Shown here one piece after another: positions 1 through 6,051 of a DNA stretch of 7,556 bases. This DNA is from Acidimicrobiaceae bacterium. Lineage in GTDB: Bacteria > Actinomycetota > Acidimicrobiia > Acidimicrobiales > Salinilacustritrichaceae. Both the position numbers and the translations under genes were made by a program. The DNA lies in NCBI GenBank assembly GCA_003476595.1, contig DMTU01000026.1, positions 1 through 7,556 on the forward strand, read 5' to 3'. Within the stretch, counting starts at the first letter, position 1. Every line of letters starts with the position of its first letter. A model generated the notes under the pieces. That model was given only the letters and a program-made list of their open reading frames with translations, did no database searches and was not told where the DNA came from.

Positions 1-459
1 CTGTTCATCGAGGAAGGCAAGGGTGGCCATCAGCGCGTGGTCCCGATCTCGCATCAGTTCTTCACCGCCGTCGGCGACTACCTCCACGACGAACGACCTC
101 GCTGCGATCACGACTCGGTGTTCGTCGTGTTGAAGGGCCCCCGGCGGGGCCGGCCGCTGTCGGCTGACGGGGTCGACGAGATCCTCACCGGCGCACGCCG
201 TCGGGCCCGACTGGAGCGGGGCACCTGCCATGAGCTGCGCCACACCTGCCTGACCCGGCTCCGTGAAGCGGGCATGGCCCTGGAGGCGGTCCAGGCCCAG
301 GCTGGTCACCGCTCGATCGAGTCGACCCGGGTGTATCTGCACCTCACCAACGACTGGCTCGCCGATGAGTACCTGCGCGCATCAGCGGCCATCGACGCCG
401 ACCAGGCCGCCGTTGCTGAGATGCTCGCCATCCAAGACACGACGGTGGTGACCCGATGA
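1..459 (+). CDS. Tyrosine recombinase/integrase, C-terminal part (5' end outside window)
   Basis: The reading frame is open from the first base, so the gene begins upstream of the window; 152 residues are visible. They form the second half of a tyrosine recombinase (phage integrase family) catalytic domain. The beta-hairpin lysine lies in GKGGHQR (K7 of the fragment). The HxxR box is HELRH (H77 and R80), the GH motif follows at H103 (AGHRS), and the putative nucleophile is Y112 in VYLHL. The first catalytic arginine must lie off-window. Such enzymes cut and rejoin DNA through a covalent 3'-phosphotyrosine intermediate. The stop codon overlaps the start of the next recombinase gene (ATGA), so the two are probably made together. 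With all visible catalytic residues present, there is no sign of decay in this portion. The exact subfamily cannot be fixed from the fragment. Confidence 0.9.
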   Translation: MFIEEGKGGHQRVVPISHQFFTAVGDYLHDERPRCDHDSVFVVLKGPRRGRPLSADGVDEILTGARRRARLERGTCHELRHTCLTRLREAGMALEAVQAQAGHRSIESTRVYLHLTNDWLADEYLRASAAIDADQAAVAEMLAIQDTTVVTR

Positions 460-1724
460 CCGCCGCGCCGCAGTGGTCGTCGAACGCGCCCGACAAGATC
501 GCCGACGACTGGCAGGCCATCGCCGCTCGAGCGCCTCGGATGGCCTCGACCATGGGCCGCTACCTCACCCAGACCTCGACGTTCCTCGCACCTGCCAGCA
601 TCGACGCCGCGTCCACCGCCTTGCGACAGCTGGCGTTCTGGCTGCTGGAGCACACCGACGTCACCGCCATCGGCGCCGTCACCCGCGACGACATCGAGGA
701 CTTCACCGTCTGGCTCGCCGACCAGCCCGGCCAGAAAGGACCGCTCCTCTCAGCGAACACGCGCTCCCAGCGCCTGCACATGCTCCGGTCGTTCTTCGCA
801 CGGATCATCGAGTGGGACTGGGACGACGCACCACGCCGCAACCCGGTCCTCAAGGGCGACGTGCCGCCACGCCCGGACTCGCTGCCCAAGTTCCTCGACG
901 ACGACGCTGCCGCCAAGCTCATGGCCACGGCCCGCGCCGCCACCGACCCGCGAGACCGGCTCGTCGTCGAGCTGCTCGCCCGGACCGGCCTGCGAGCAAG
1001 GGAAGCGACCGGACTCGACGCCGATGCCGTCGTGCGCGTCGGCGACGGGCACTGGCTACGCGTCCCGGTCGGCAAGCTCCGCAACGACCGCTTCGTTCCG
1101 CTCCACCCACAGCTCGTCGAGCTGCTCGACGACTGGTGCTCCACCAACATCGACCACATCCGCTCGCACCGGCGGCTCATCGCCGACCACCGCGGCACGC
1201 TCAGCTACGACGCGCTCCTGCGAATCGTGAAGCGCATCGCCAAGCGGGCCGGGATCGGACACGTTCACCCGCACCAACTCCGCCACACCCTCGCCACCCA
1301 GGCCATCAACCGCGGCATGCGCCTCGAAGCGATCGCCGCGCTGCTCGGGCACCGGACCATGCGCATGACCCTGACCTACGCCCGCATCGCCGACCGAGTC
1401 GTCGCCGACGAATACGCAGCCGTCACCGCACAGCTCGACTCCATCTACGGGCCCACCATCGAAGCCAGCCTCGAGCCCGCCAACATGGCTCGGCTCCGTC
1501 GCGAAGCCCACGCCCGCATGCTCGGCAACGGCCTCTGCACCCGACCCGTCGAGCTCGACTGCCGCATGGAATCCGCCTGCGAGACCTGCAGCTACTTCTC
1601 CACCGGACCCGAGTTCGTGCCCGTCCTGCTCCGCCAACGAGACCACGCCCGCGACCACGACCAGCCCGACCGCGCTGCGCTCTTCGACAGCCTCATCACC
1701 CGCGCCACCGAGGAGCCCGCTTGA
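456..1724 (+). CDS. Tyrosine recombinase/integrase with Cys-rich C-terminal tail
   Basis: This is a complete 422-residue tyrosine recombinase. Residues about 15-125 look like the helical SAM-like core-binding domain (for example RSQRLHMLRSFFARIIEW). The catalytic domain follows, about 145-325: R180 in TGLRAREA, the hairpin lysine K207 in VGKLRNDR, HQLRH (H273 and R276), LLGHR (H299) and the nucleophile Y308 in TLTYAR. After it comes an unusual tail (about 340-422) with four cysteines, C361, C369, C375 and C378, in a CxxC-like arrangement that could bind zinc. It ends in a charged helix. Similar tails occur, from memory, on integrases of actinobacterial mobile elements. The ATG start overlaps the previous stop by 4 bp; only a weak GGTGG lies upstream, consistent with translational coupling. 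All catalytic residues are present, so it is likely active. Two recombinases in a row suggest a RIT- or Tn554-like element, perhaps with a third gene off-window. Confidence 0.93.
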   Translation: MTAAPQWSSNAPDKIADDWQAIAARAPRMASTMGRYLTQTSTFLAPASIDAASTALRQLAFWLLEHTDVTAIGAVTRDDIEDFTVWLADQPGQKGPLLSANTRSQRLHMLRSFFARIIEWDWDDAPRRNPVLKGDVPPRPDSLPKFLDDDAAAKLMATARAATDPRDRLVVELLARTGLRAREATGLDADAVVRVGDGHWLRVPVGKLRNDRFVPLHPQLVELLDDWCSTNIDHIRSHRRLIADHRGTLSYDALLRIVKRIAKRAGIGHVHPHQLRHTLATQAINRGMRLEAIAALLGHRTMRMTLTYARIADRVVADEYAAVTAQLDSIYGPTIEASLEPANMARLRREAHARMLGNGLCTRPVELDCRMESACETCSYFSTGPEFVPVLLRQRDHARDHDQPDRAALFDSLITRATEEPA

Positions 1725-1788
1725 CACCGATCACCCGTATAACGCCCCTTCTGGATGGGGAACCGGATGCAGTTGGCGGCCCAGCGAC

Positions 1789-1818
1789 ACCACGTTCCGT
1801 GACAGTCACGGCGGTGGT
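1789..1818. repeat. Imperfect palindrome (hairpin, operator or recombinase site)
   Basis: The core CCGTGAC-A-GTCACGG (1797-1811) is a perfect 7+7 inverted repeat around a single base. After a small asymmetric interruption (3 nt on the left, 2 nt on the right) the outer arms ACCAC (1789-1793) and GTGGT (1814-1818) also pair, giving 12 paired bases per arm. It sits 65 bp after the second recombinase stop. It could be a binding site for a dimeric protein (the 1-nt centre is too short for an RNA hairpin loop unless inner pairs open), part of a factor-dependent terminator, or a recombinase or transposon-end site. No run of T follows it, so a classical intrinsic terminator is unlikely. The central spacer is shorter than the usual 6-8 bp of tyrosine recombinase core sites. 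Confidence 0.6.
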
Positions 1819-1981
1819 TCTGATGGCCGCTGCGCATAGGTTCCCGCTGGCCACTGACAGCTCGGGCCGGCATGGGGCGGTCGGTCCGAGGCTGCCGACT
1901 CCCGGGCCCAGCAGCCGGGATCGCTACGGCCCCGGCACTTCCCACACAGTCCCCACGGTTCCGTCTCGACGCGGCCGGATT

Positions 1982-2152
1982 GAGCCCTCTCCCCGGGGAG
2001 CTCTGCGCCGCCACGCCCCGGAGCTCGAAGCCGTCCTGGAAGGTCTCATCGGCGAGGCGCACGGCGGCGCGTTGGAGGTCGCCAACGCCCAGGACGGCGT
2101 CCGACGGGTGCTGGACCTCATGGGGTTCCGACCGGCAGCACCGCCCTCCTGA
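1982..2152 (+). pseudogene. Possible C-terminal remnant of an unidentified protein
   Basis: In this frame about 56 codons end at TGA (2150-2152). They have mostly G/C third positions and a plausible helical, amphipathic translation: APELEAVLEGLIGEA, then ALEVANAQDGVRRVLDLMGF. In the same frame the upstream region (1725-1980) reads as low-quality, Ser/Pro/Arg-rich sequence. The nearest in-frame ATG (1823) would give 109 residues whose first half does not look like a protein. It may therefore be the tail of a gene truncated by the neighbouring element, or a small orphan gene. I do not recognise the family. It may also be chance, since high-GC DNA often gives open frames. Confidence 0.25.
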
Positions 2153-2191
2153 TCGGGCCCATGACGATCGGATCGCCACCGGCACCCGCCG

Positions 2192-3226
2192 TCAGGGGCG
2201 CAGGGCGCCCTCGCGGTCGCCGACGGTCGACGCAGCCATCGACGGGCGGAGCTCACGAGGGCCCATCAGCTTGTCGACCAGGTGCTGGCCGGCGGTGACG
2301 GGACCGTAGCGGGAGGGCCGGTCGGCGGTCACGCACGTCGGCAGCGGCTCGACCAGGGCATCGGCGTCGGCCTCGTGGAAGAACGCTACGGAGCGCCGCA
2401 GCGCCGGGCCGCCGTCGTCTACCGGCGGGGGTGCGACCCGGTGCAACGTGGAGCGCCACCGGTCGTTGGTCCACTGGGCGAGCAGGTCACCGAGGTTGAC
2501 CAGCAGGCAGCTCTCCTCCGGGACGACCGACGTCCAGGCGCCGTCCGGCCCGACGATCTCCAGCCCGGGCACCGGGTCGGCGTACAGCACCGTGAGCACG
2601 CCGTAGTCGGTGTGCGCGCCCATCCGCTGCTGGCCGGGCGAGGGCGCCGGCGCACCGGCCGACCGCTCGTACCAGTTGACCCGCATGACGTCCGGCGATC
2701 GGCCGGTGTGCTTCTCGAAGAAGTCCCAGGGCACCCCCAGCGCGGTCGCCATGATCGAGGTGAGGCGGTGGGCCACCGCCTCGACCTCCCGCCAGTAGGC
2801 GAGCAGGGCGTCGCGGAAGCCGACGTCGCCCTCGGGCCAGAGGTTCGGTGCGAAGAATCGGTGCTGCTCGGCGACGTGGACGGGGTCGTCGGGGTCGAAC
2901 TCGTGACCGATGTTGAACGCCTCGAAGAGGTCGGGCGGGGCGTCGACACCCAGGCTGTAGGCCAGCGACTCGGATCCGAGCGGCGCCCAGCCACGGTTGA
3001 TCTCCGTCGACGGCGGACGGCAGCTGCGCTTCACCGAGTCGGGGCCGTGGAAGAAGCGCTCCGCCGCCTCCAGCATCGCATCGAGCACATCAGGGGCGAT
3101 GCCGTGGCCGGCGAGCTGCAGGAACCCCACCCGTCGACATGCGTCGTCCACCTGCTCGGCGACGCGGTCGAGTGCCGGGCCCTGCGCCTCGCAGCCGGTG
3201 ATGTCGATGACGGGGACGGTGGTCAT
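2192..3226 (-). CDS. Isopenicillin N synthase-like Fe(II)/2-oxoglutarate oxygenase (A)
   Basis: This 344-residue cytoplasmic protein belongs to the family of isopenicillin N synthase and plant/fungal 2-oxoglutarate dioxygenases. The N-terminal DIOX_N-like part (about 4-120) opens with VPVIDITG and contains GFLQLAGHGI. The jelly-roll core carries the iron triad H205 and D207 (AHTDYG) and H262 (LHRV), with R277 and S279 (RRSVAFF) matching the RxS 2-oxoglutarate-binding motif. It probably hydroxylates or oxidises a small molecule, with decarboxylation of 2-oxoglutarate; the substrate is unknown. The start at 3226 is chosen over a longer frame reaching 3271 because it has a GGGAGG Shine-Dalgarno 6 nt upstream, forms an ATGA overlap with the preceding gene, and aligns with the paralogue's N-terminus. 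It is the last visible gene of the operon. Its C-terminus is longer than the paralogue's by about 20 residues. Confidence 0.92.
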   Translation of the reverse strand: MTTVPVIDITGCEAQGPALDRVAEQVDDACRRVGFLQLAGHGIAPDVLDAMLEAAERFFHGPDSVKRSCRPPSTEINRGWAPLGSESLAYSLGVDAPPDLFEAFNIGHEFDPDDPVHVAEQHRFFAPNLWPEGDVGFRDALLAYWREVEAVAHRLTSIMATALGVPWDFFEKHTGRSPDVMRVNWYERSAGAPAPSPGQQRMGAHTDYGVLTVLYADPVPGLEIVGPDGAWTSVVPEESCLLVNLGDLLAQWTNDRWRSTLHRVAPPPVDDGGPALRRSVAFFHEADADALVEPLPTCVTADRPSRYGPVTAGQHLVDKLMGPRELRPSMAASTVGDREGALRP

Positions 3227-4125
3227 GTGGGGCCTCCCACGGAGATGGCGCGGATCTTGCTGTCGAACCACTCACCGGCGACCACGGGCGGTGGGGCATC
3301 CGCCGAGCGGCACGTCGGCAGGCACTCGATGAGCGTGTCCGGGTTGGGCGTCTGGAAGAAGGCGACGCTGAGCCGCCGGGGCCACGGGGGACCGTCCGCC
3401 GGGAGCACGACGCGGTGCCACGTCGAACGCCACCGGTCGTTGGTCCAGCGGGCCAGGAGGTCACCGATGTTGACGACGAGCCCACCGGGGAAGGCGGGCA
3501 CCGGATGCCACGAGCCGTCCTCGGCCCGCACCTCGAGGCCGGGCACGCCGTCGGTGTGCAGCAGCGTGATCGTGCCGTAGTCCGTGTGCGCACCGCCGCG
3601 GGCGGCACCGTCAGCCGGGGCCTCGGCCACCGCCGGGTAGTGGTTGGCCCGCATCGTCCCAGGCGAGCGGTCGACCTTGTCGTCGAAGTAGCCCTGGTCG
3701 AGCCCGAGCGCCCGGGCGCACGTGCGGATGACCCGCATCGCGAGGTCGTCGAGCGCACCGAAGGCCTCGCGCCACACCGCTTCGAACGCCGGGTCGTCCG
3801 GCCAGACGTTGGTGTCCTCAAACCGGGACGCCGCGAAGTGCTCGGAGAGGTCGGGCGGGGTCACCTCGCCGTGGGCCAGGGACTGCACCTCACCACCGAC
3901 GACGGTGTAGCCACGCTGGAGGCCGTCTCTCGGTCGCGGGACCGATTCCTTCACTGCGAGCGGGCTGTCGAAGAAGCGCAGCGTGCGGTCGGTGAACCAT
4001 TCGAGGAGCGTCGGGTCGATGCCGTGGCCGACGAGGCCGAAGAAGCCCACCGACCGGCACGCCCGGTCGATCGCGGCGGGGGCGTCGGGTGACGACAGGT
4101 CGACGGCCGGGATGGTCAGCGTCAC
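3223..4125 (-). CDS. Isopenicillin N synthase-like Fe(II)/2-oxoglutarate oxygenase (B)
   Basis: This 300-residue paralogue of the next gene downstream has the same architecture. Its N-terminal part starts TIPAVDLSSP and contains GFFGLVGHGI. In the catalytic barrel H180 and D182 (AHTDYG) and H237 (WHRV) supply the iron ligands, and R251-L-S253 (RRLSVAFF) is the RxS motif for 2-oxoglutarate. The block WTNDRWRST before the distal histidine is identical in both paralogues, while much of the rest has diverged, which suggests an old duplication with different substrates or successive steps. The start is GTG at 4125, overlapping the Rieske gene stop as GTGA. Only a weak GGTGG lies upstream, so translation probably depends on coupling. 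Fungal thymine-7-hydroxylase belongs to the same superfamily, which makes a nucleobase substrate conceivable but unproven. Confidence 0.92.
   Translation of the reverse strand: MTLTIPAVDLSSPDAPAAIDRACRSVGFFGLVGHGIDPTLLEWFTDRTLRFFDSPLAVKESVPRPRDGLQRGYTVVGGEVQSLAHGEVTPPDLSEHFAASRFEDTNVWPDDPAFEAVWREAFGALDDLAMRVIRTCARALGLDQGYFDDKVDRSPGTMRANHYPAVAEAPADGAARGGAHTDYGTITLLHTDGVPGLEVRAEDGSWHPVPAFPGGLVVNIGDLLARWTNDRWRSTWHRVVLPADGPPWPRRLSVAFFQTPNPDTLIECLPTCRSADAPPPVVAGEWFDSKIRAISVGGPT
3233..3238 (-). promoter_or_regulatory. Shine-Dalgarno GGGAGG for oxygenase A
   Basis: GGGAGG on the minus strand lies 6 nt before the ATG at 3226. It is the strongest ribosome-binding site near that gene and decides the start against the longer reading frame. 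It lies inside the coding end of oxygenase B. Confidence 0.75.
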
Positions 4126-5159
4126 GGCGCCACCAGGTCGGCCAGGATCCGGCGGTAGGCCAGGCTCAGGCGGTCGTTGCGTGTGTGGACCTCGATGCGG
4201 GGATCCAGCGGCAACCGGCCGTCCGGGTACGACTCGAGCACGGCGAGGTCCTCGTCGAGGACCAGGTCCTCGAACTCGATGGACTCCTTGATCTTGAGCT
4301 CGTCGCCGGCGAAGTCGTTGCGTGCCATGACCTTGAACACGATCGACCGATGCGCGTCCACCGGGAGGCAGGAGAAGAGGATGGACAGCACGCCGCCGGT
4401 GAGCGGGAACGTCAGCCGCACGAGGGCGGTGGTGGACGCCACCACCTCCTTGTGGAGGTGGTGCTCCTGGACCAAGGGGTGCTCACCGGTGGCGACGAGG
4501 GGGTCGTCGTGGTTGCGGTACGGGGTGACGTAGGTCGTGGAGGCCCGCCAGCCGTCGCGCACGACCTTGTGGGGCGGGAGGTAGGCGTCGTCGGCCACCC
4601 CGAAAGTGCCGGTGTGCACCGTGGGGAGGTGCGTGGCGTCCAGGAAGTTGTCGGTGAGCTGGAAGGCGCCGGCCGTCGTGGCTCGCGGTTCGTTCCAGCA
4701 GCGGTCGAAGCCTGCGTCGTCCCACTCGGGGAACGATGGGATGTCGTGGACCGGCTCCTCCGGGGCGAGCCACACCATGCCGTAGCGCTCCTCGAGGCGA
4801 GCCGGGCGCTCCACCACCGCTCGGCTCGGGACGGCGCTGCCCTCGCCGAGCGCCGGCACCGACGTGCAACGGCCGGTTCCGTCGAACGTCCAGCCGTGGT
4901 AGCCGCACTGCAGCACCTCGCCACAGATGGTGCCGATGCTGAGGGGCGCCAGGCGGTGCGGGCACCGGTCGGCGAAGGCGGCCAGGCCGGAGTCGAGACG
5001 GGCCAGGACCCAGTCCCGCCCGAGGACGCGGACGGGCACGGGCGCGTCGGTGACGTCGTGGGACATCGCCACCGCGTACCAGGCCCGCTCCAGCCCGCTG
5101 CTGTCGTTGGCAACCCAGTCCGGGCCGGTGCCGTGGTCGCTGGTCGTCGCATCGGTCAT
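4122..5159 (-). CDS. Rieske [2Fe-2S] non-heme iron oxygenase, alpha/oxygenase component
   Basis: This 345-residue oxygenase component has an N-terminal Rieske domain (about 25-125) with the cluster ligands C66 and H68 (CPHR) and C85 and H88 (CGYHGW). The C-terminal catalytic domain carries the mononuclear iron site: D174, H177 and H182 in DNFLDATHLPTVH, with D304 (in DEDLAVLE) as the likely carboxylate ligand. Length and layout, including the late RLSLAYRRIL motif, resemble vanillate O-demethylase-type (VanA-like) and other demethylating Rieske enzymes more than large ring-dioxygenase alpha subunits; this comparison is from memory. It would hydroxylate or O-/N-dealkylate a small substrate using O2 and electrons from a reductase. 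No ferredoxin or reductase gene is visible, so the partner must lie elsewhere. The start ATG has GGAG 5 nt upstream. It follows the transporter genes by 19 bp and overlaps oxygenase B. Confidence 0.93.
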   Translation of the reverse strand: MTDATTSDHGTGPDWVANDSSGLERAWYAVAMSHDVTDAPVPVRVLGRDWVLARLDSGLAAFADRCPHRLAPLSIGTICGEVLQCGYHGWTFDGTGRCTSVPALGEGSAVPSRAVVERPARLEERYGMVWLAPEEPVHDIPSFPEWDDAGFDRCWNEPRATTAGAFQLTDNFLDATHLPTVHTGTFGVADDAYLPPHKVVRDGWRASTTYVTPYRNHDDPLVATGEHPLVQEHHLHKEVVASTTALVRLTFPLTGGVLSILFSCLPVDAHRSIVFKVMARNDFAGDELKIKESIEFEDLVLDEDLAVLESYPDGRLPLDPRIEVHTRNDRLSLAYRRILADLVAP

Positions 5160-5164
5160 GGGAT

Positions 5165-5168
5165 CTCC
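5165..5168 (-). promoter_or_regulatory. Shine-Dalgarno GGAG for the Rieske gene
   Basis: GGAG sits 5 nt before the ATG at 5159, in the only non-overlapping gap of the operon (5160-5178). The gap is too short for a promoter, so this junction is probably read through, with its own ribosome-binding site giving independent initiation. Confidence 0.65.
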
Positions 5169-5178
5169 GGAGGTTCTC

Positions 5179-6051
5179 TCAGGTGGTGGCGCGCTGGAAC
5201 GGCTCGCCGAGCGCCAGCGGGGCGCGGCTGGCCCGGCCGCGCACGACCAGGGCAGCGAGGGTGATGAGGTACGGGAGCGCGAGGAAGAGCTCGTAGGGGA
5301 CCGCCGTCGCCTGGCCCTGCAGGCGAAGCTGCAGGGCGTCGCACAGCCCGAAGAGCAGCGCGCCCGCGAGGCACGCCCAGGGCCGCCAGCGCGCGAAGAC
5401 GACGAGGGCGAGGGCGACCCAGCCGCGACCGTGGGTCACGTTCTCCAGGAAGAGGCCGAGCGGCCCGCAGACGAGCGCGGCACCGCCGAGGCCGGCGAGC
5501 ACACCGCTGACCACGGTCGCTCCCGTGCGCAACCGGTCGACCCGGTAGCCAAGGGCATCGACGGCGACGGGAGCGTCGCCGGCGGCGGTGAGCGCCAAGC
5601 CGAGGGTCGTCCGGGTCAGCACGAACCAGGCGAGGGCGAAGAGCGCGATCGTCAGCAGCACGAGGGCGTCCATGCCGATGCGCTCGATGCGGGGCGGGAC
5701 CGTTCCGATGCCGAAGATCGTGCGGAAGAGGTAGGTGGTCGCTGCCGTGCACAGCAGCGTGATGCCGAGGCCGGCCACCATCTGGTTGGCCTTCACGTGC
5801 ACGACGGCGAGCGAGAGCACGAGCCCGACCAGAGCGCCGGCTGCGGCGCCGGCGACGAGGCCGACCCACGGGGAACCCGTCTCGTTGGTGGCCAGGTAGC
5901 CGCCGAGGGCGCCGCTGATCATCATCCCCTCGAGCGCGAGGTTGAGCACGCCTGCCCGCTCGTTCACGAGGCCGCCGAGCGCAGCGAGGGCGACGGGGAC
6001 GGCGAGGCGGAGGGCGGCGCTGAGCGTCGCCACGGTGAGCACGGCGTCCAT
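5179..6051 (-). CDS. ABC transporter permease 2, BMP/nucleoside family
   Basis: This 290-residue inner-membrane permease of the branched-chain/RbsC-like superfamily (PF02653 type) is of the YufQ-like class found with BMP-family binding proteins. The signature NERAGVLNLALEGMMISGA (30-48) and the late block HGRGWVALALVVFARWRPW (207-225) followed by LLFGLCDALQLRLQG are characteristic. Hydrophobic segments lie at roughly 6-25, 34-54, 62-84, 93-110, 128-146, 176-198, 226-240 and 252-270. It pairs with permease 1 to form the channel of an importer driven by a tandem ATPase. The ATG at 6051 shares one base with the preceding stop (TGATG) and has GGAGG 5 nt upstream. The frame stays open far upstream, but that extension is an Arg/Pro-rich shadow of permease 1. 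Substrates of this class are often nucleosides or related bases; the one here is unknown. Confidence 0.93.
   Translation of the reverse strand: MDAVLTVATLSAALRLAVPVALAALGGLVNERAGVLNLALEGMMISGALGGYLATNETGSPWVGLVAGAAAGALVGLVLSLAVVHVKANQMVAGLGITLLCTAATTYLFRTIFGIGTVPPRIERIGMDALVLLTIALFALAWFVLTRTTLGLALTAAGDAPVAVDALGYRVDRLRTGATVVSGVLAGLGGAALVCGPLGLFLENVTHGRGWVALALVVFARWRPWACLAGALLFGLCDALQLRLQGQATAVPYELFLALPYLITLAALVVRGRASRAPLALGEPFQRATT

Larger units (their letters stand above)
1725..2191. other. Intergenic junction between convergent units, possible mobile-element end
   Basis: This stretch of about 470 bp separates the rightward recombinases from the leftward catabolic operon, whose 3' ends face each other. 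I see no complete gene. It holds a strong imperfect palindrome (1789-1818), a smaller hairpin with arms TCCCGG/CCGGGA (1900-1920), a 12-bp palindrome (1989-2000) and a coding-like stretch (1982-2152). If the recombinases belong to a mobile element, its right terminus should lie here or inside 1725-1980. The left end is off-window, so terminal inverted repeats cannot be matched. No T-rich intrinsic terminator was found on either strand. Confidence 0.5.

Noticed and set aside
1900..1920. Small hairpin TCCCGG/CCGGGA as a terminator
   Set aside because: Only 6 bp of stem with a 9-nt loop and no following T run; such repeats are common by chance in GC-rich DNA.
1989..2000. 12-bp perfect palindrome CTCCCCGGGGAG
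   Set aside because: Simple C/G run symmetry inside a coding-like stretch; no supporting context for a regulatory site.
473..2152. Long plus-strand open frame (559 codons) overlapping the second recombinase
   Set aside because: Its translation over the recombinase is Arg/Pro/His-rich low-complexity typical of a shifted frame in GC-rich DNA. Only its last part (1982-2152) looks protein-like and is listed separately.
3227..3271. Longer N-terminus for oxygenase A
   Set aside because: The extra 15 residues overlap oxygenase B, have no good ribosome-binding site and no counterpart in the paralogue.
2282..3580. Long plus-strand open frame opposite the two IPNS-like oxygenases
   Set aside because: It is antisense to two clearly conserved oxygenase genes, has no domain-like sequence, and its composition is explained by the complementary coding strand.
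2192..4125. True isopenicillin N synthase and beta-lactam biosynthesis
   Set aside because: The family name covers many 2-oxoglutarate oxygenases. Both proteins sit with a Rieske enzyme and an importer, with no ACV synthetase or other beta-lactam genes visible.
4089..5264. Plus-strand open frame opposite the Rieske gene
   Set aside because: Antisense shadow; Val/Gly/Glu/His-rich translation with no recognisable motif, whereas the minus-strand frame has complete Rieske and iron motifs.
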